Positions 51,156-59,940 of a stretch of 64,000 nt of DNA are shown here, in pieces. The position numbers and the translations under genes are program-made. A model generated the notes under the pieces. It made no database searches and had not been told where the DNA came from. It saw nothing but the letters and a program-made list of their open reading frames with translations. Origin of the DNA: Solirubrobacter ginsenosidimutans (GTDB lineage Bacteria; Actinomycetota; Thermoleophilia; Solirubrobacterales; Solirubrobacteraceae); assembly GCF_027587205.1 (NCBI RefSeq), contig NZ_JAPDOD010000007.1, positions 1 through 64,000 of the forward strand, in the 5' to 3' direction. Position 1 is the stretch's first letter, and each line of letters starts with the position of its first letter.

Positions 51156-51177
51156 AAGAGCGAGCGTTCTCTCTCTT
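51156..51177. promoter_or_regulatory. TetR operator-like palindrome 2
   Basis: A second, inverted version of the same element (AAGAGCGAGCG-TTCTCTCTCTT), 19 nt before the tetR-type start codon. Fits autorepression. Confidence 0.6.
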
Positions 51178-51196
51178 CGTCTATAGTCAGACGACG

Positions 51197-51793
51197 ATGC
51201 GGATCGCCGACCTCCCACCAGCGAAGGACTCAGCGGCCCGCGAGCGCCTGCTGGAGGCGGCCGCGCGGATCTTCTACGCCGAGGGCATCAACACCGTCGG
51301 CGTCGCCCGGATCATCGAGGAGGCGGGCGTGACCTTGGCCACCTTCTACCGCCATTTCCCCAGCAAGCAGGACCTGGTTCTCGCCTATCTCCAACGCGTC
51401 CACGACGACTTCAGCGCCCGCGCCGCAGCCGCGCGAGAGGCCGCCAAAGATCCCGGCGACATGCTCAGGTTGATCGGGAACAACATCACCGCGCAGCTCC
51501 TCGAACCCGGCTTTCGTGGCTGTGCGTTCATCAACGCAGCCTCGGAGTTCGAGGATCCGGAAGGGCCGATCATGCGCGCCGTCCTCACCCACCGCGCGTG
51601 GTTTCATGACCTCGTCCGCAACGCGTTCGCCTCCGCCGGGCACCCACACCCGGACCTCGCGGCCGGTCGCTACGTGATGCTCCGCGACGGGGCGACGACA
51701 GCCGGACATCTCGGCGACCCCTCGCAAGCTCGCGAGACCTTCGACTGCAGCGTCGCCGAACTGTTGCGCTTCATCGACGAGCCCGCCGTTTAG
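51197..51793 (+). CDS. TetR-family repressor
   Basis: 198 residues. The N-terminal TetR HTH spans about 18-62 (RERLLEAAARIFYAEGINTV, GVTLATFYRHFPSKQDLV). The C-terminal ligand domain contains GFRGCAFINAASEFEDPEGP, as in TetR_C-type regulators of stress or oxidoreductase genes. It is divergent from the DUF308-like membrane protein across two palindromes. Confidence 0.88.
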   Translation: MRIADLPPAKDSAARERLLEAAARIFYAEGINTVGVARIIEEAGVTLATFYRHFPSKQDLVLAYLQRVHDDFSARAAAAREAAKDPGDMLRLIGNNITAQLLEPGFRGCAFINAASEFEDPEGPIMRAVLTHRAWFHDLVRNAFASAGHPHPDLAAGRYVMLRDGATTAGHLGDPSQARETFDCSVAELLRFIDEPAV

Positions 51794-51803
51794 CGCAGCG
51801 GCA

Positions 51804-53429
51804 TCACGTGGGTTTGCCGGCGTCGATCCAGCGTCGGAAGGCGGCGACGTGCTCGGCGGGCCAGGCGCCGTCGCACGGCATCGTCCCGGCGTCGAGCCGG
51901 GCGAGGATGGCGTCGGCATGGGCCGAGACGTCGTCGGGCGACCAGAGGTCGAAGGCGTAGCGCATCGCGTTGCGGTCGCGCTCTCGAAACAGTGGCTTGA
52001 TGTCTTCCTCGAACAGCATCGGCTTGTCCTTTGTCGTGATTGCGGCCGTCCCGTCGCCGTCGGTGGCGAAGCGGCTCGTCGCGCCCCAGTCGGCGAAGTG
52101 CCTGGAGAGTGAGTCCGCCACGGCGGTCAGCGCGCGCTCGGCCGGTCCGAGTGCGTTCGCGACGTCGGCCGGCGCGCCGTCCGCGACGGCGCTGCAGAAG
52201 CTCGCGGCCTCGCGCACGCGTTCTTCGAGCAGCACCCAGGCGGACTCGCGGTGCGGCAGGAGGTCGTCGTCCTCGTAGAAGAGCTCGAAGCTCGGCCCGG
52301 CGGTGCGGCCCGGGTGCTCCGGTCCGACCGGCAGCGTGGTGATCAGGTCGCCGAGCGGTTTGAGCACGCCGGCCATCAGGGTCACCGCCGCGTTGGCCAG
52401 CGTCCCGAGTTGCGCGTCGGTCTCTTCCGTGTGGGCGAAGTAACGCTCCAGGATCTGCAGGAGGATCTCGTAACTGACGTTGAACAGATCCGTGCAGCGC
52501 GCCGTCGTGCGATCGCCGATGAGCGGGATCGAGTCGTCGTGTTCGCTGCGGCGCACGGTCGCGAACTGCACCGGCCGGACCGGGTCGAACGCGGGATTGG
52601 CCTCGAGCATCGCGCGGTACTCCTCGAGGATCCGGACGAACTCGCCGAAGTGCGCGGCTTCCCAATGCCCGCGCGCCCCCTCGCCCTGCTCGAGGATCGT
52701 GTCGAGCGCTTGCTGGGCCGACGCGAGGTCGGTCACGGCGACGAGCTCGGGCCACTGGAAGTCCGCGCTCGTCGCCTGCGCGCGTGGCGGTCCGACGAAC
52801 AGGTGGCGCTCGCCGAACTTCTCCGCGAGGCGGGCCAGCCCGTGCTCGATCGAGCGATACAGGTGCCCGACGGTCGCGAAGTCCTGCAGCTGGGGGACGA
52901 TGTCGCCTTCGGCCGGTAGCGGCACGGCTTCGCGCAGGGGCGCGTCGATGCCTTGGGCGCCTTCGAGCGCCATGCCCTCGGGTCGCTCGAGGAACATGAA
53001 GTGCTGGAGCGCCGGCTCGCCGAACGGCACCAGCGCGAGGTTCACGCCGGCGGGATAGTGGCGCGCGGGCGCGGGCAGGTTCGGCCGCGTGAGATGCGGC
53101 GCGGCACCGATCGCGGCGAGGACGTTCTGCACGAGCGCGAGGTGCAGCATCTCCTCGGCGGCGACGTGCGCGATCGTGCGCCGCCAGCGGATGACCGCTT
53201 CCAGCTCCTCCGGCGTGAGCCCTTCGTCCGCGCGCTGCTTGAGCGAGAACGCCGCGAACAGGTATTGGCACATGATCCCGTGCTCGAGCTCGGCGGCCTG
53301 GCAGAGCATGTAGACGAGCGCCTCGCGATGCTCGATCACGAACGGCGCCTCGGGCTCCGCCCGCCCGCCACGCGTCGCCAGCAGCTCGGCGAGGCGACCG
53401 CGCCCGGCGTTGACGCTCGGGTCAGTCAT
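51804..53429 (-). CDS. ferritin-like protein of the VioB/iminophenyl-pyruvate dimer synthase type
   Basis: 541 residues. The N-terminal ferritin-like domain has metal-binding patterns ELEHGIMCQYLFAA (ExxH) and HVAAEEMLHLALVQN (EExxH). FELFYEDDDLLPHRESAW lies in the middle. The C-terminus (about 450-541: FEEDIKPLFRERDRNAMRYA, LDAGTMPCDGAWPAEHVAAF) is a separate module common at the ends of such proteins. No VioA, VioC or VioD or other bis-indole genes are nearby, so the substrate is unknown. ATG 53429 is assumed; a GTG at 53477 with GAGGA upstream is an alternative. Confidence 0.72.
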   Translation of the reverse strand: MTDPSVNAGRGRLAELLATRGGRAEPEAPFVIEHREALVYMLCQAAELEHGIMCQYLFAAFSLKQRADEGLTPEELEAVIRWRRTIAHVAAEEMLHLALVQNVLAAIGAAPHLTRPNLPAPARHYPAGVNLALVPFGEPALQHFMFLERPEGMALEGAQGIDAPLREAVPLPAEGDIVPQLQDFATVGHLYRSIEHGLARLAEKFGERHLFVGPPRAQATSADFQWPELVAVTDLASAQQALDTILEQGEGARGHWEAAHFGEFVRILEEYRAMLEANPAFDPVRPVQFATVRRSEHDDSIPLIGDRTTARCTDLFNVSYEILLQILERYFAHTEETDAQLGTLANAAVTLMAGVLKPLGDLITTLPVGPEHPGRTAGPSFELFYEDDDLLPHRESAWVLLEERVREAASFCSAVADGAPADVANALGPAERALTAVADSLSRHFADWGATSRFATDGDGTAAITTKDKPMLFEEDIKPLFRERDRNAMRYAFDLWSPDDVSAHADAILARLDAGTMPCDGAWPAEHVAAFRRWIDAGKPT

Positions 53430-53546
53430 TGAGGACCACACAACGCAAAGACCGGGCGACACGCTGGTCTGTGACACCGCTCATCCTCGCCAATCCTCAG
53501 TTGGGCACCAAAATCCTCCCGCCCGGAGGGACTTGCGAAGCCTTGA

Positions 53547-53558
53547 CGTACTAGTACG
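53547..53558. promoter_or_regulatory. perfect palindrome CGTACTAGTACG
   Basis: A 12-nt perfect palindrome overlapping a TTGACG sequence, 20 nt upstream of the secreted-protein start at 53579. Could be an operator on its promoter. Confidence 0.35.
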
Positions 53559-53578
53559 CGTCGTCCTGAGGAGGCACC

Positions 53579-54388
53579 ATGGCAAGAGCAAGGCTGATCG
53601 CGGCGGGTACGACGCTGCTAGTGCTGGCGGCGGTCCCGCTGGCGGGCGCAAAGCCGAATGACCGGGTGAGCGCCAACGCCGCGGCAGTGGCGGCGGGCGA
53701 TCCGATCCGCGCCGAAGTGCGCAACGGCACGACGGGCAAAGAGACCGAGATCATCGGCGCGTTCAACGCGACGACGGGCAGCAAGGGCGGCTACGTGACG
53801 CGCCAGTCCAACACGCAAACCGGCTCCAAGGCCGGCGGCGGCGCGATCTACGGCTGCCGAGGCGCGGCGGGCGGCACGGCGTCTGGCTCGGCGCCCTGCC
53901 TGCGCGCGTCGAACCTGGCCGAGGGCTTCGCGTTCGAGTTCGTCGGCGCAGGCGACGTGGTCGGGCAGATCTTGGTCGGCGATGGCAAGACGGCCAACTC
54001 GAAGGCGAAGCCGTTCACAACCAACGCGACAGGCGTGGCGACCGGCCTGAACGCCGACCAGGTGGACGGCAAGAGCGCCTCGGACATCGCGGGCGGCGTC
54101 TCGGTCGGCGGAGTCCACGTCGAGGCCGACGGGCGCCTCACGGCCGCGATCAACCGCCGCGGCAGCACACCGACCGTGAGCAGGACGGGTACGGGCCAGT
54201 ACACCGTTACCTTCCCGGGCTTCACCGCCTCCGGGGACGCGCTGCCGCAGGTCACGATCATCGGTGACCAGTTCGGCGTCGTGCGCGCCGATACCCAGAA
54301 CGGTGCCGTCCGAGTGTTCACCGCGAATGTCGCCGGTCAACCCGAAGATCGCGGCTTCGCGCTGACGCTGTTCGACACTGTCCCCTGA
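53579..54388 (+). CDS. secreted protein with LNADQVDG motif
   Basis: 269 residues. A signal peptide (LIAAGTTLLVLAAVPLAGA) is followed by an Ala/Gly/Thr-rich beta-type body. The motif ATGLNADQVDGKSASDI (near 158-175) is a hallmark of surface and fibre-like proteins common in this group. The C-terminal part (YTVTFPGFTASGDALPQVTI) looks like a beta-sandwich. GAGGAGG precedes ATG 53579. Function unknown, likely cell surface. The FDOR gene follows after 4 nt. Confidence 0.72.
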   Translation: MARARLIAAGTTLLVLAAVPLAGAKPNDRVSANAAAVAAGDPIRAEVRNGTTGKETEIIGAFNATTGSKGGYVTRQSNTQTGSKAGGGAIYGCRGAAGGTASGSAPCLRASNLAEGFAFEFVGAGDVVGQILVGDGKTANSKAKPFTTNATGVATGLNADQVDGKSASDIAGGVSVGGVHVEADGRLTAAINRRGSTPTVSRTGTGQYTVTFPGFTASGDALPQVTIIGDQFGVVRADTQNGAVRVFTANVAGQPEDRGFALTLFDTVP

Positions 54389-54392
54389 CACG

Positions 54393-54818
54393 ATGCGCAA
54401 GATGACCGAGCAGGAATGGCGCGCGTTCGTCATGGACGGCACGCGTACGGCCAAGGTCGCCACCACGCGCAAGGACGGCAGGCCGCATGTTGTGCCGGTG
54501 TGGTTCGTGCTCGACGGCGAGGACGTCGTGTTCACCACCGCCGCGACCTCGGTCAAGGGCGCAACGCTCCATCGTGATCGGTACGCATGCTTGTGCGTCG
54601 ATGACCAGACGCCCCCATTCAGCTTCGTCATGGTCGAGGGTCCGGTCGAGTTGAGCTCCGACCTTGAGGAACTGCGCCGCGTCGCGACCCGGATAGGCAG
54701 GCGCTACATGGGACACGAGCGAGCCGAGGAGTTCGGGGCGCGCAACGCCGCCGAGGGTGAGTTGCTGGTCCGGCTTCGGCCGACACACGTGTTGGCCGAG
54801 GCTGATCTGACCGAGTAG
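54393..54818 (+). CDS. PPOX-class F420-dependent oxidoreductase (FDOR)
   Basis: 141 residues, a split beta-barrel flavin/F420 enzyme: AKVATTRKDGRPHVVPVWFV, TAATSVKGATLHRDRYACLC, FVMVEGPVELSSD. The size and pattern match actinobacterial PPOX-class F420-dependent proteins. The substrate is unknown. Only 4 nt separate it from the preceding gene. ATG 54402 is an alternative start. Confidence 0.8.
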   Translation: MRKMTEQEWRAFVMDGTRTAKVATTRKDGRPHVVPVWFVLDGEDVVFTTAATSVKGATLHRDRYACLCVDDQTPPFSFVMVEGPVELSSDLEELRRVATRIGRRYMGHERAEEFGARNAAEGELLVRLRPTHVLAEADLTE

Positions 54819-54865
54819 GGCGAGCTGCTGCGTCGCCGCTGGTGCTCGTGTGCGCCGGGCGCGCG

Positions 54866-55390
54866 TCAAGGGCCGTGGCGTGAATCGCCCTGGCCCGCCT
54901 CGGGCTCGAGCGCGGCGACGACCTCGCGCGCGGCCCGAACCAGACCATGTGCGTCACGGTTGACGTGCAGCGGCCCGCCGCCGTCGCCGAGCAGCACACG
55001 CACGCGCGCGACGCCGCGAGCGTCCACCGCTTCGGGCCGCTCGAGGCGCTCCGCCAGCGCAAGGAGCTCTGCGCCGGCCCGCGCGACCTGGGCGCCTGGC
55101 CATCGGGCCGGCGGCTGGGACGGCCGTCGTGCGCTTTCGACGATGCCCCGCAGCGTGCGCGCGAGCTGCCGGCGCGCGGTCGGCGAGATGAGCCGGCGCG
55201 CGTGCAGCGTCAGCGCGACATCGGACTCCGGGACGGCGCCCCCGGCCAGCGCCCGGTCGAGCGCGGCGACGCGCAGACGCGCGCTGACCCGCGCCCCGAG
55301 GGTTACTCGCTGCAGGACGCTGCCTCCACGCGGCAGGTCGACGATCACCACACTGCCTGCTCGTCGTCGCTGAACACTCGCACCAATCAC
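54866..55390 (-). CDS. conserved hypothetical protein, helical
   Basis: 174 residues, Arg/Ala/Leu-rich and probably all-helical (ALDRALAGGAVPESDVALTL, ARRQLARTLRGIVESARR, AGAELLALAERLERPEAV). It ends with GGGPLHVNRDAHGLVRAARE. No enzyme motif or TM. The GTG at 55390 has no clear ribosome binding site. A weak dyad element lies only 13 nt upstream. Function unknown. Confidence 0.55.
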   Translation of the reverse strand: MIGASVQRRRAGSVVIVDLPRGGSVLQRVTLGARVSARLRVAALDRALAGGAVPESDVALTLHARRLISPTARRQLARTLRGIVESARRPSQPPARWPGAQVARAGAELLALAERLERPEAVDARGVARVRVLLGDGGGPLHVNRDAHGLVRAAREVVAALEPEAGQGDSRHGP

Positions 55391-55403
55391 GTCGACACGA
55401 GAG

Positions 55404-55420
55404 TCTGCCCACCCGGATGA
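55404..55420 (-). promoter_or_regulatory. weak 17-bp dyad (TCTGCC-N5-GGATGA)
   Basis: Right half perfect, left half two mismatches, 13 nt from the GTG of the helical hypothetical protein. The least certain member of the dyad set. Confidence 0.4.
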
Positions 55421-55587
55421 GCGCGCGGATCGGGAATCCTGTCCCTCTTCTACGGACGCAGATACCCACGCGACGGCGCCGAGACCTTACGGGTCGACGA
55501 GTCGAGCGAGCGGCTGTGTGCTCGTAAGCAGCGAACGTGGGGTACTACCCACCTTGTGAGAGGTCGCGCGTTGCGTAGCGGTGTGAG

Positions 55588-56970
55588 ATGACTGCGGTCC
55601 CGGCCACGCTCCGGATCAGACGCGAGGGCACTCTGCGCTTGCGCGCGGCGCGTGGGGACGGGCCCGCTTTCGCCGCGATCTACGCGCGCCATCACCAGGC
55701 GTTGTATCGCTACTGCCGCTCGATCCTGCGCCACGACGAGGACGCCCAGGACGCGCTGCAGAGCACCATGATGCGCGCGTTCGCGGCGCTTCAGGACGAG
55801 CAGAGGGACTTCGAGCTGCGCCCGTGGCTATTCCGGATCGCCCACAACGAGGCGATCACGATCCTGCGCAGGCGGCGCGAGACCGACGAGCTCGACGAGC
55901 AGCCGGCGCCCGGCGACCTGGAGGACCGTGTAGCGGACCGCGAGGAGCTGCGGCTGCTGCAGCTCGACCTCGCCGACCTACCCGAGCGCCAGCGCGCGGC
56001 ACTGATACTGCGCGAGCTCAATGGCCTCAGCCACGCCGAGATCGGCGTCGTGCTCGAGCTCTCGCCCGGCGCGGTCAAGCAAGCGATCTTCGAAGCGCGC
56101 TCCGCGCTCTTCAGCTTCCGCGAGGGGCGCGAGATGGCCTGCCACGACATCCGCAGCATGCTCTCCGACGGCGATGGCCGCGTCCTGCGCGGGCGCGGCG
56201 TCCGCGGTCACTTGCGCGAATGCACGGACTGCCGGCGCTTCAAGGCCGACGTCGAGACGCGCCCGAAGGCGCTGCGCGCGCTCGCTCCGCCGCTGCCGGT
56301 CGGCGGCGCCGCGGCGCTGCTCGCCCAGATCCTCGGCGGCGGCGCCACGGCGGCCAAGCTCCTCGCGTGCATCGCGATCGCGGGCAGCGGAACGACGCTC
56401 GCCGTCGAGATGCAGCACGCGCGCGAACCCGTGCGGACGCCGACCGCCGAGACGCTCGCGCCGGCGAAGGCCAAGCCGCCCCACCGGCCGACTGCGGTCC
56501 TCCCGGTCGTGGCGAGCACCCCACAGCCGGCGAACGCAACGCCGACGGCGACCCGCGGGCCCGACGCGAAACCGGCGAAGGCCAAGGCAACGCCGGCCAG
56601 CGCGCGGTCGACGACACGCACGCCGCGCCGATCCAGGCCACGGCAGGTCGCGGTTCAAACGCCGGCGCCGGCGCCGACGAAGCCCGAGACCCAGCCCCTC
56701 GAGCCACGCGACGATGACGAACAGGTGACGCCGGCCCCCGAGAATCACGTCCAAGCTGACCGTGACGACGACCAGAAGGACGCCGCGAAGGAAGAGCGCA
56801 AGGCGTCCGAGCAGCACGACGAATCCGAAGCGACGAAGGCTCCGCCCGGGCAGCAGGACAGGGCCAACGCTTCCCCCGGGCAGGAGGAGAAAGCCAAGGT
56901 CCCGCCCGGCCAGCAGAAGAAGTCCGCCGATTCGGACGCTGAACATGGCGAGGCCGAAGACGCCGATTAG
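55588..56970 (+). CDS. ECF sigma factor fused to zinc anti-sigma domain and membrane anchor
   Basis: 460 residues. Sigma region 2 spans about 25-93 (AIYARHHQALYRYCRSILRH, LRPWLFRIAHNEAI). Region 4 spans about 125-180 (LPERQRAALILRELNGLSHA, LELSPGAVKQAIFEARSAL). A ZAS-like zinc motif H-x3-C-x2-C follows (HLRECTDC: H208, C212, C215) with upstream MACHDI. One TM lies near 252-274. The outer tail is long and rich in Pro, Ala, Lys, with three copies of a PGQ(Q/E)-x-(K/R)-A-type repeat. Sigma and anti-sigma thus sit on one membrane-bound chain, so release would need proteolysis or zinc/thiol change. An MFS exporter gene lies 55 nt downstream. Confidence 0.82.
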   Translation: MTAVPATLRIRREGTLRLRAARGDGPAFAAIYARHHQALYRYCRSILRHDEDAQDALQSTMMRAFAALQDEQRDFELRPWLFRIAHNEAITILRRRRETDELDEQPAPGDLEDRVADREELRLLQLDLADLPERQRAALILRELNGLSHAEIGVVLELSPGAVKQAIFEARSALFSFREGREMACHDIRSMLSDGDGRVLRGRGVRGHLRECTDCRRFKADVETRPKALRALAPPLPVGGAAALLAQILGGGATAAKLLACIAIAGSGTTLAVEMQHAREPVRTPTAETLAPAKAKPPHRPTAVLPVVASTPQPANATPTATRGPDAKPAKAKATPASARSTTRTPRRSRPRQVAVQTPAPAPTKPETQPLEPRDDDEQVTPAPENHVQADRDDDQKDAAKEERKASEQHDESEATKAPPGQQDRANASPGQEEKAKVPPGQQKKSADSDAEHGEAEDAD

Positions 56971-56975
56971 GCTCT

Positions 56976-56991
56976 GCCGCCGGATGGCGGC
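56976..56991 (+). terminator. short hairpin after sigma fusion gene
   Basis: GCCGCC / GGCGGC stem with a GGAT loop, 5 nt after the stop. It could terminate or attenuate before the MFS gene. Confidence 0.4.
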
Positions 56992-57025
56992 GTGCGGCGT
57001 GCGGGGTGACAGTTTGCGGAGGCCG

Positions 57026-58186
57026 ATGTGGCCGTTGTACGCGGCCGGGTTCACCACCGCGTTCGGCGCGCACGGGATCGCCGCCAACCTCGGCGGCCTT
57101 TCCGAGGACACGGTCACCTCACTGCTCGTCCTCGGCGGGCTGCTCGCGCTCTATGACGGGGCCGAAGTGGTCCTCAAGCCCGTTTTCGGCACCCTCGCCG
57201 ACCGCGTCGGCGCGAAGCCGGTTCTCCTCGGAGGACTGATCGCGTTCGCCGGTGCGTCGGCGCTGTACGCGGTGGCGGACCGCCCAGGCTGGTTGTGGGC
57301 GGCCCGGCTCGGCCAGGGCGCGGCGGCATCCGCTTTCTCGCCGTCGGCCTCTTCGATGGTCGCTCGTCTCAATCCGGCCGCCGGTCGCGGGCGAGCATTC
57401 GGCAGCTACGGCTTCTACAAGTCGATCGGCTACACGCTCGGTCCGCTGCTGGGCGGCGTGTTCGTGTGGGCGGGCGGCTTCCGCCTGCTGTTCACGGTGA
57501 TGGCCATCTGCGCCGCCGCGGTCGCCGTGTCGGCGGCGTTGGTCGTGCCGGCGGTTCCGCCGCTGCCGCGCAGGCGCCAGACGCTGCTTGACCTCGCCCA
57601 CCGGCTGTCGCACCGGTCCTTCCTCGTCCCGACCGCCGCGCTCGCCGCGGCCACCGCGGCGCTGTCCGTGGGCGTGGGATTCCTGCCCGTCTCCGGCGCC
57701 GCCGCCGGGCTCGGCAGCGTGGCCACGGGCGCCGCCGTCTCGGTCCTCGCCGCCAGCGCCGCGATCGTCCAGCCCAGAGCCGGCCGCGCCCTGGACGAGC
57801 GGCGCTTGAGCACCCGCACCGGCCTGCTCTCGGGCCTGCTGATCACCGCCACCGGGCTCGCGGCGGCGACGCTTCCGGGTGTGGCGGGGGTGCTGCTCGC
57901 CGCCGCGTTGATCGGCATCGGCACCGGGCTCATCACCCCACTTGGGTTCGCCGCACTGGCAGCGTCGACGCCGGAGGAGCGCATGGGACAGACGATGGGC
58001 TCCGCCGAATTGGGCCGCGAGCTCGGTGACGCCGGAGGACCGTTGCTGGTTGCCGGTGTCGCGACCGCCTCGACGCTGGCGACCGGCTACGCAGCACTCG
58101 CCGCACTGCTGGCCGCAGGCCCACTGCTCGCCCTGACCGTGCGTCCCCGCCGCAGGGCGAAGCCCGATCACCCGGAACCCGCGTGA
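57026..58186 (+). CDS. MFS transporter (12 TM)
   Basis: 386 residues, about 12 TMs. MFS motif A-like GTLADRVGAKPVLL lies between TM2 and TM3, and YGFYKSIGYTLGPLLGGVFV is a motif C-like TM5. The C-half contains GVAGVLLAAALIGIGTGLIT. Resembles small-molecule exporters. ATG 57026 is chosen for GGAGG just upstream, although the spacing is tight (3 nt). Confidence 0.82.
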   Translation: MWPLYAAGFTTAFGAHGIAANLGGLSEDTVTSLLVLGGLLALYDGAEVVLKPVFGTLADRVGAKPVLLGGLIAFAGASALYAVADRPGWLWAARLGQGAAASAFSPSASSMVARLNPAAGRGRAFGSYGFYKSIGYTLGPLLGGVFVWAGGFRLLFTVMAICAAAVAVSAALVVPAVPPLPRRRQTLLDLAHRLSHRSFLVPTAALAAATAALSVGVGFLPVSGAAAGLGSVATGAAVSVLAASAAIVQPRAGRALDERRLSTRTGLLSGLLITATGLAAATLPGVAGVLLAAALIGIGTGLITPLGFAALAASTPEERMGQTMGSAELGRELGDAGGPLLVAGVATASTLATGYAALAALLAAGPLLALTVRPRRRAKPDHPEPA

Positions 58187-58202
58187 CCCGGCGAGCTCCG
58201 AT

Positions 58203-58219
58203 TCATCCCTTCGGGATGA
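58203..58219 (+). promoter_or_regulatory. 17-bp dyad TCATCC-N5-GGATGA
   Basis: Perfect 6-bp inverted repeat (spacer CTTCG), 74 nt before the GTG of the CMD-like gene. Confidence 0.7.
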
Positions 58220-58293
58220 CGAGAAAGGCGACGGGCCGCGCATAGGCTCGGCAGGTAGCTCACGATGACCGACGTTTCACGAAAGGATGCGCC

Positions 58294-58608
58294 GTGGCCG
58301 ATCCAACCAGCGATACTCCGGTTCTCGACCTGGTCGCCAGCATGACCGCAGAATCGGTCGCTGCTTCGAGCCTGAGTCCGCAAGTGCTGATGGTGGCGCG
58401 CATCGCCGCGCTCGCCGCAGTCGACGCACCGGCGATCTCGTACGCGATGAACCTCGAGGCGGCGGGCAACGTCGGACTCGACGCCGACGTGGTGAGCGGC
58501 ATTCTCGCCGCGGTCGCGCCGATCATCGGCACGCCGCGGGTGGCGTCCGCGATCGCCAAGATCGGGGAGGTGCTCGCGATCGAGCTCGAGAGCCAGCAGA
58601 GAGGCTGA
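58294..58608 (+). CDS. carboxymuconolactone decarboxylase (CMD)-like small protein
   Basis: 104 residues, all-helical, with CMD-like character (LSPQVLMVARIAALAAVDAP, ADVVSGILAAVAPIIGTPRV). It lacks the C-x-x-C of AhpD-type peroxidase partners, so no redox role is supported. The GTG at 58294 has AAGGA upstream. A dyad element is 74 nt upstream. The lipid-kinase-like gene follows after 48 nt. Confidence 0.65.
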   Translation: MADPTSDTPVLDLVASMTAESVAASSLSPQVLMVARIAALAAVDAPAISYAMNLEAAGNVGLDADVVSGILAAVAPIIGTPRVASAIAKIGEVLAIELESQQRG

Positions 58609-58656
58609 CGCAAAGCCTCCGCGGATCGCTTCGAGCGTCAGAACGGACAGCAGCGC

Positions 58657-59937
58657 GTGAAGCTGCGGCTCCTCGCGGGGTTGGCGATCGTCCTCGCGGC
58701 GGTCACGTGTGCGGCCGCCGTGTACGCGGCGGTCGCCAACTTCCCGCGCGGCCTGATCCTGGCGGTGCTGTTGATCGCCGCGGCCGGCAGCGCGTGGTTT
58801 GGGCTGCTGCGCACGGATGCTCGGCGGGTCGCGGCGCTGATCGCCGCTGGGGCGCTCGCGGTCGCGGCCGTCGTGCTGGTGATCGTCGACTCCGGTGTGC
58901 TCGAGCTGGTCTTGATCGTGGTCGCGGCGTTCGCGACCTTCGCCACCGCCAAGGCGCTCTTCTCGATTCACCTGTCGCTGCCCAGCGCACCCGACCCGGC
59001 GCGGCCGGTGCTCTTCTTCAACCCGAAGTCCGGCGGCGGCAAGGCGGAGCGGTTCAAGCTCGCCGACGAAGCTCGCGCGCGGGGCATCGAACCGATCGAG
59101 CTCGGCCCGCCGTGGGACCTCGAACAGCTTGTACGCGACGCCGTCGCCGGCGGCGCCGATGCGCTGGCGATGGCCGGCGGCGACGGGTCGCAGGCGATCG
59201 TGGCCGCGATCGCGGCTGAGTGTGGGCTGCCCTATGCGTGCATCCCGGCCGGCACTCGCAACCACTTCGCGCTCGACCTCGGCGTCGATCGCAACGATGT
59301 GGTCGGCGCGCTCGACGCGTTCGTGAGTGGCGGCGAGAGACGCGTCGACCTCGCCGAGGTCAACGGCCGCGTGTTCGTCAATAACGTCTCACTCGGCCTA
59401 TACGCGGACGCCGTCCAGCGTGACGGGTATCGCGAGGCGAAGCTCAGAACCATCCTGGGCGCGCTGCCCGAGGTCCTGGGACCTGAGGGCACCGGGCTCG
59501 ACCTGCGCTGGACCGGGCCGAGCGGGAGCGAGCATTCCGCCGGTGCCGCGATCCTCGTCTCCAACAACCGCTACCGGCTCGGCAGGGCGGTCGGGTCGGG
59601 CACCCGCCCGCGCATCGACGACGGCCTGCTCGGGATCACCGTTGCCGGCGCACCTCGAGGGCGCGGTGGGCGACGGCGCCTGCAGAGGCCATGGCGTGAA
59701 TGGACGGCGCCGGAGTTCGAGGTCCGCTCCGACGGGCCGATCGCGGCGGGCATCGACGGTGAGGCGCTGATGCTCGAAGCCCCGCTCCGGTTCGCCATCC
59801 GCCCGGGTGTGCTCCGGGTGCGGATCGCCCGCGCGCACCCCGGTGCATCGCCCTCGACAAGGATTCCGGACAGCATGCTCGCCACTTGGCGCGAAGCGGT
59901 CGCCATCGCCGCGGGACGGGCCGGGCAGGTCCGATAG
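58657..59937 (+). CDS. diacylglycerol-kinase-like (DAGK_cat) lipid kinase with N-terminal TM region
   Basis: 426 residues. Four hydrophobic helices occupy residues 1-105. A DAGK catalytic domain follows: VLFFNPKSGGGKAERF, nucleotide-binding AMAGGDGSQA near 174, PAGTRNHFALDLG near 195. The C-terminal sandwich has GIDGEALMLEAP. A role in phosphorylating a lipid is likely, with substrate unknown. The start is GTG. The gene ends 3 nt from the convergent amphi-Trp gene. Confidence 0.82.
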   Translation: MKLRLLAGLAIVLAAVTCAAAVYAAVANFPRGLILAVLLIAAAGSAWFGLLRTDARRVAALIAAGALAVAAVVLVIVDSGVLELVLIVVAAFATFATAKALFSIHLSLPSAPDPARPVLFFNPKSGGGKAERFKLADEARARGIEPIELGPPWDLEQLVRDAVAGGADALAMAGGDGSQAIVAAIAAECGLPYACIPAGTRNHFALDLGVDRNDVVGALDAFVSGGERRVDLAEVNGRVFVNNVSLGLYADAVQRDGYREAKLRTILGALPEVLGPEGTGLDLRWTGPSGSEHSAGAAILVSNNRYRLGRAVGSGTRPRIDDGLLGITVAGAPRGRGGRRRLQRPWREWTAPEFEVRSDGPIAAGIDGEALMLEAPLRFAIRPGVLRVRIARAHPGASPSTRIPDSMLATWREAVAIAAGRAGQVR

Positions 59938-59940
59938 GGG

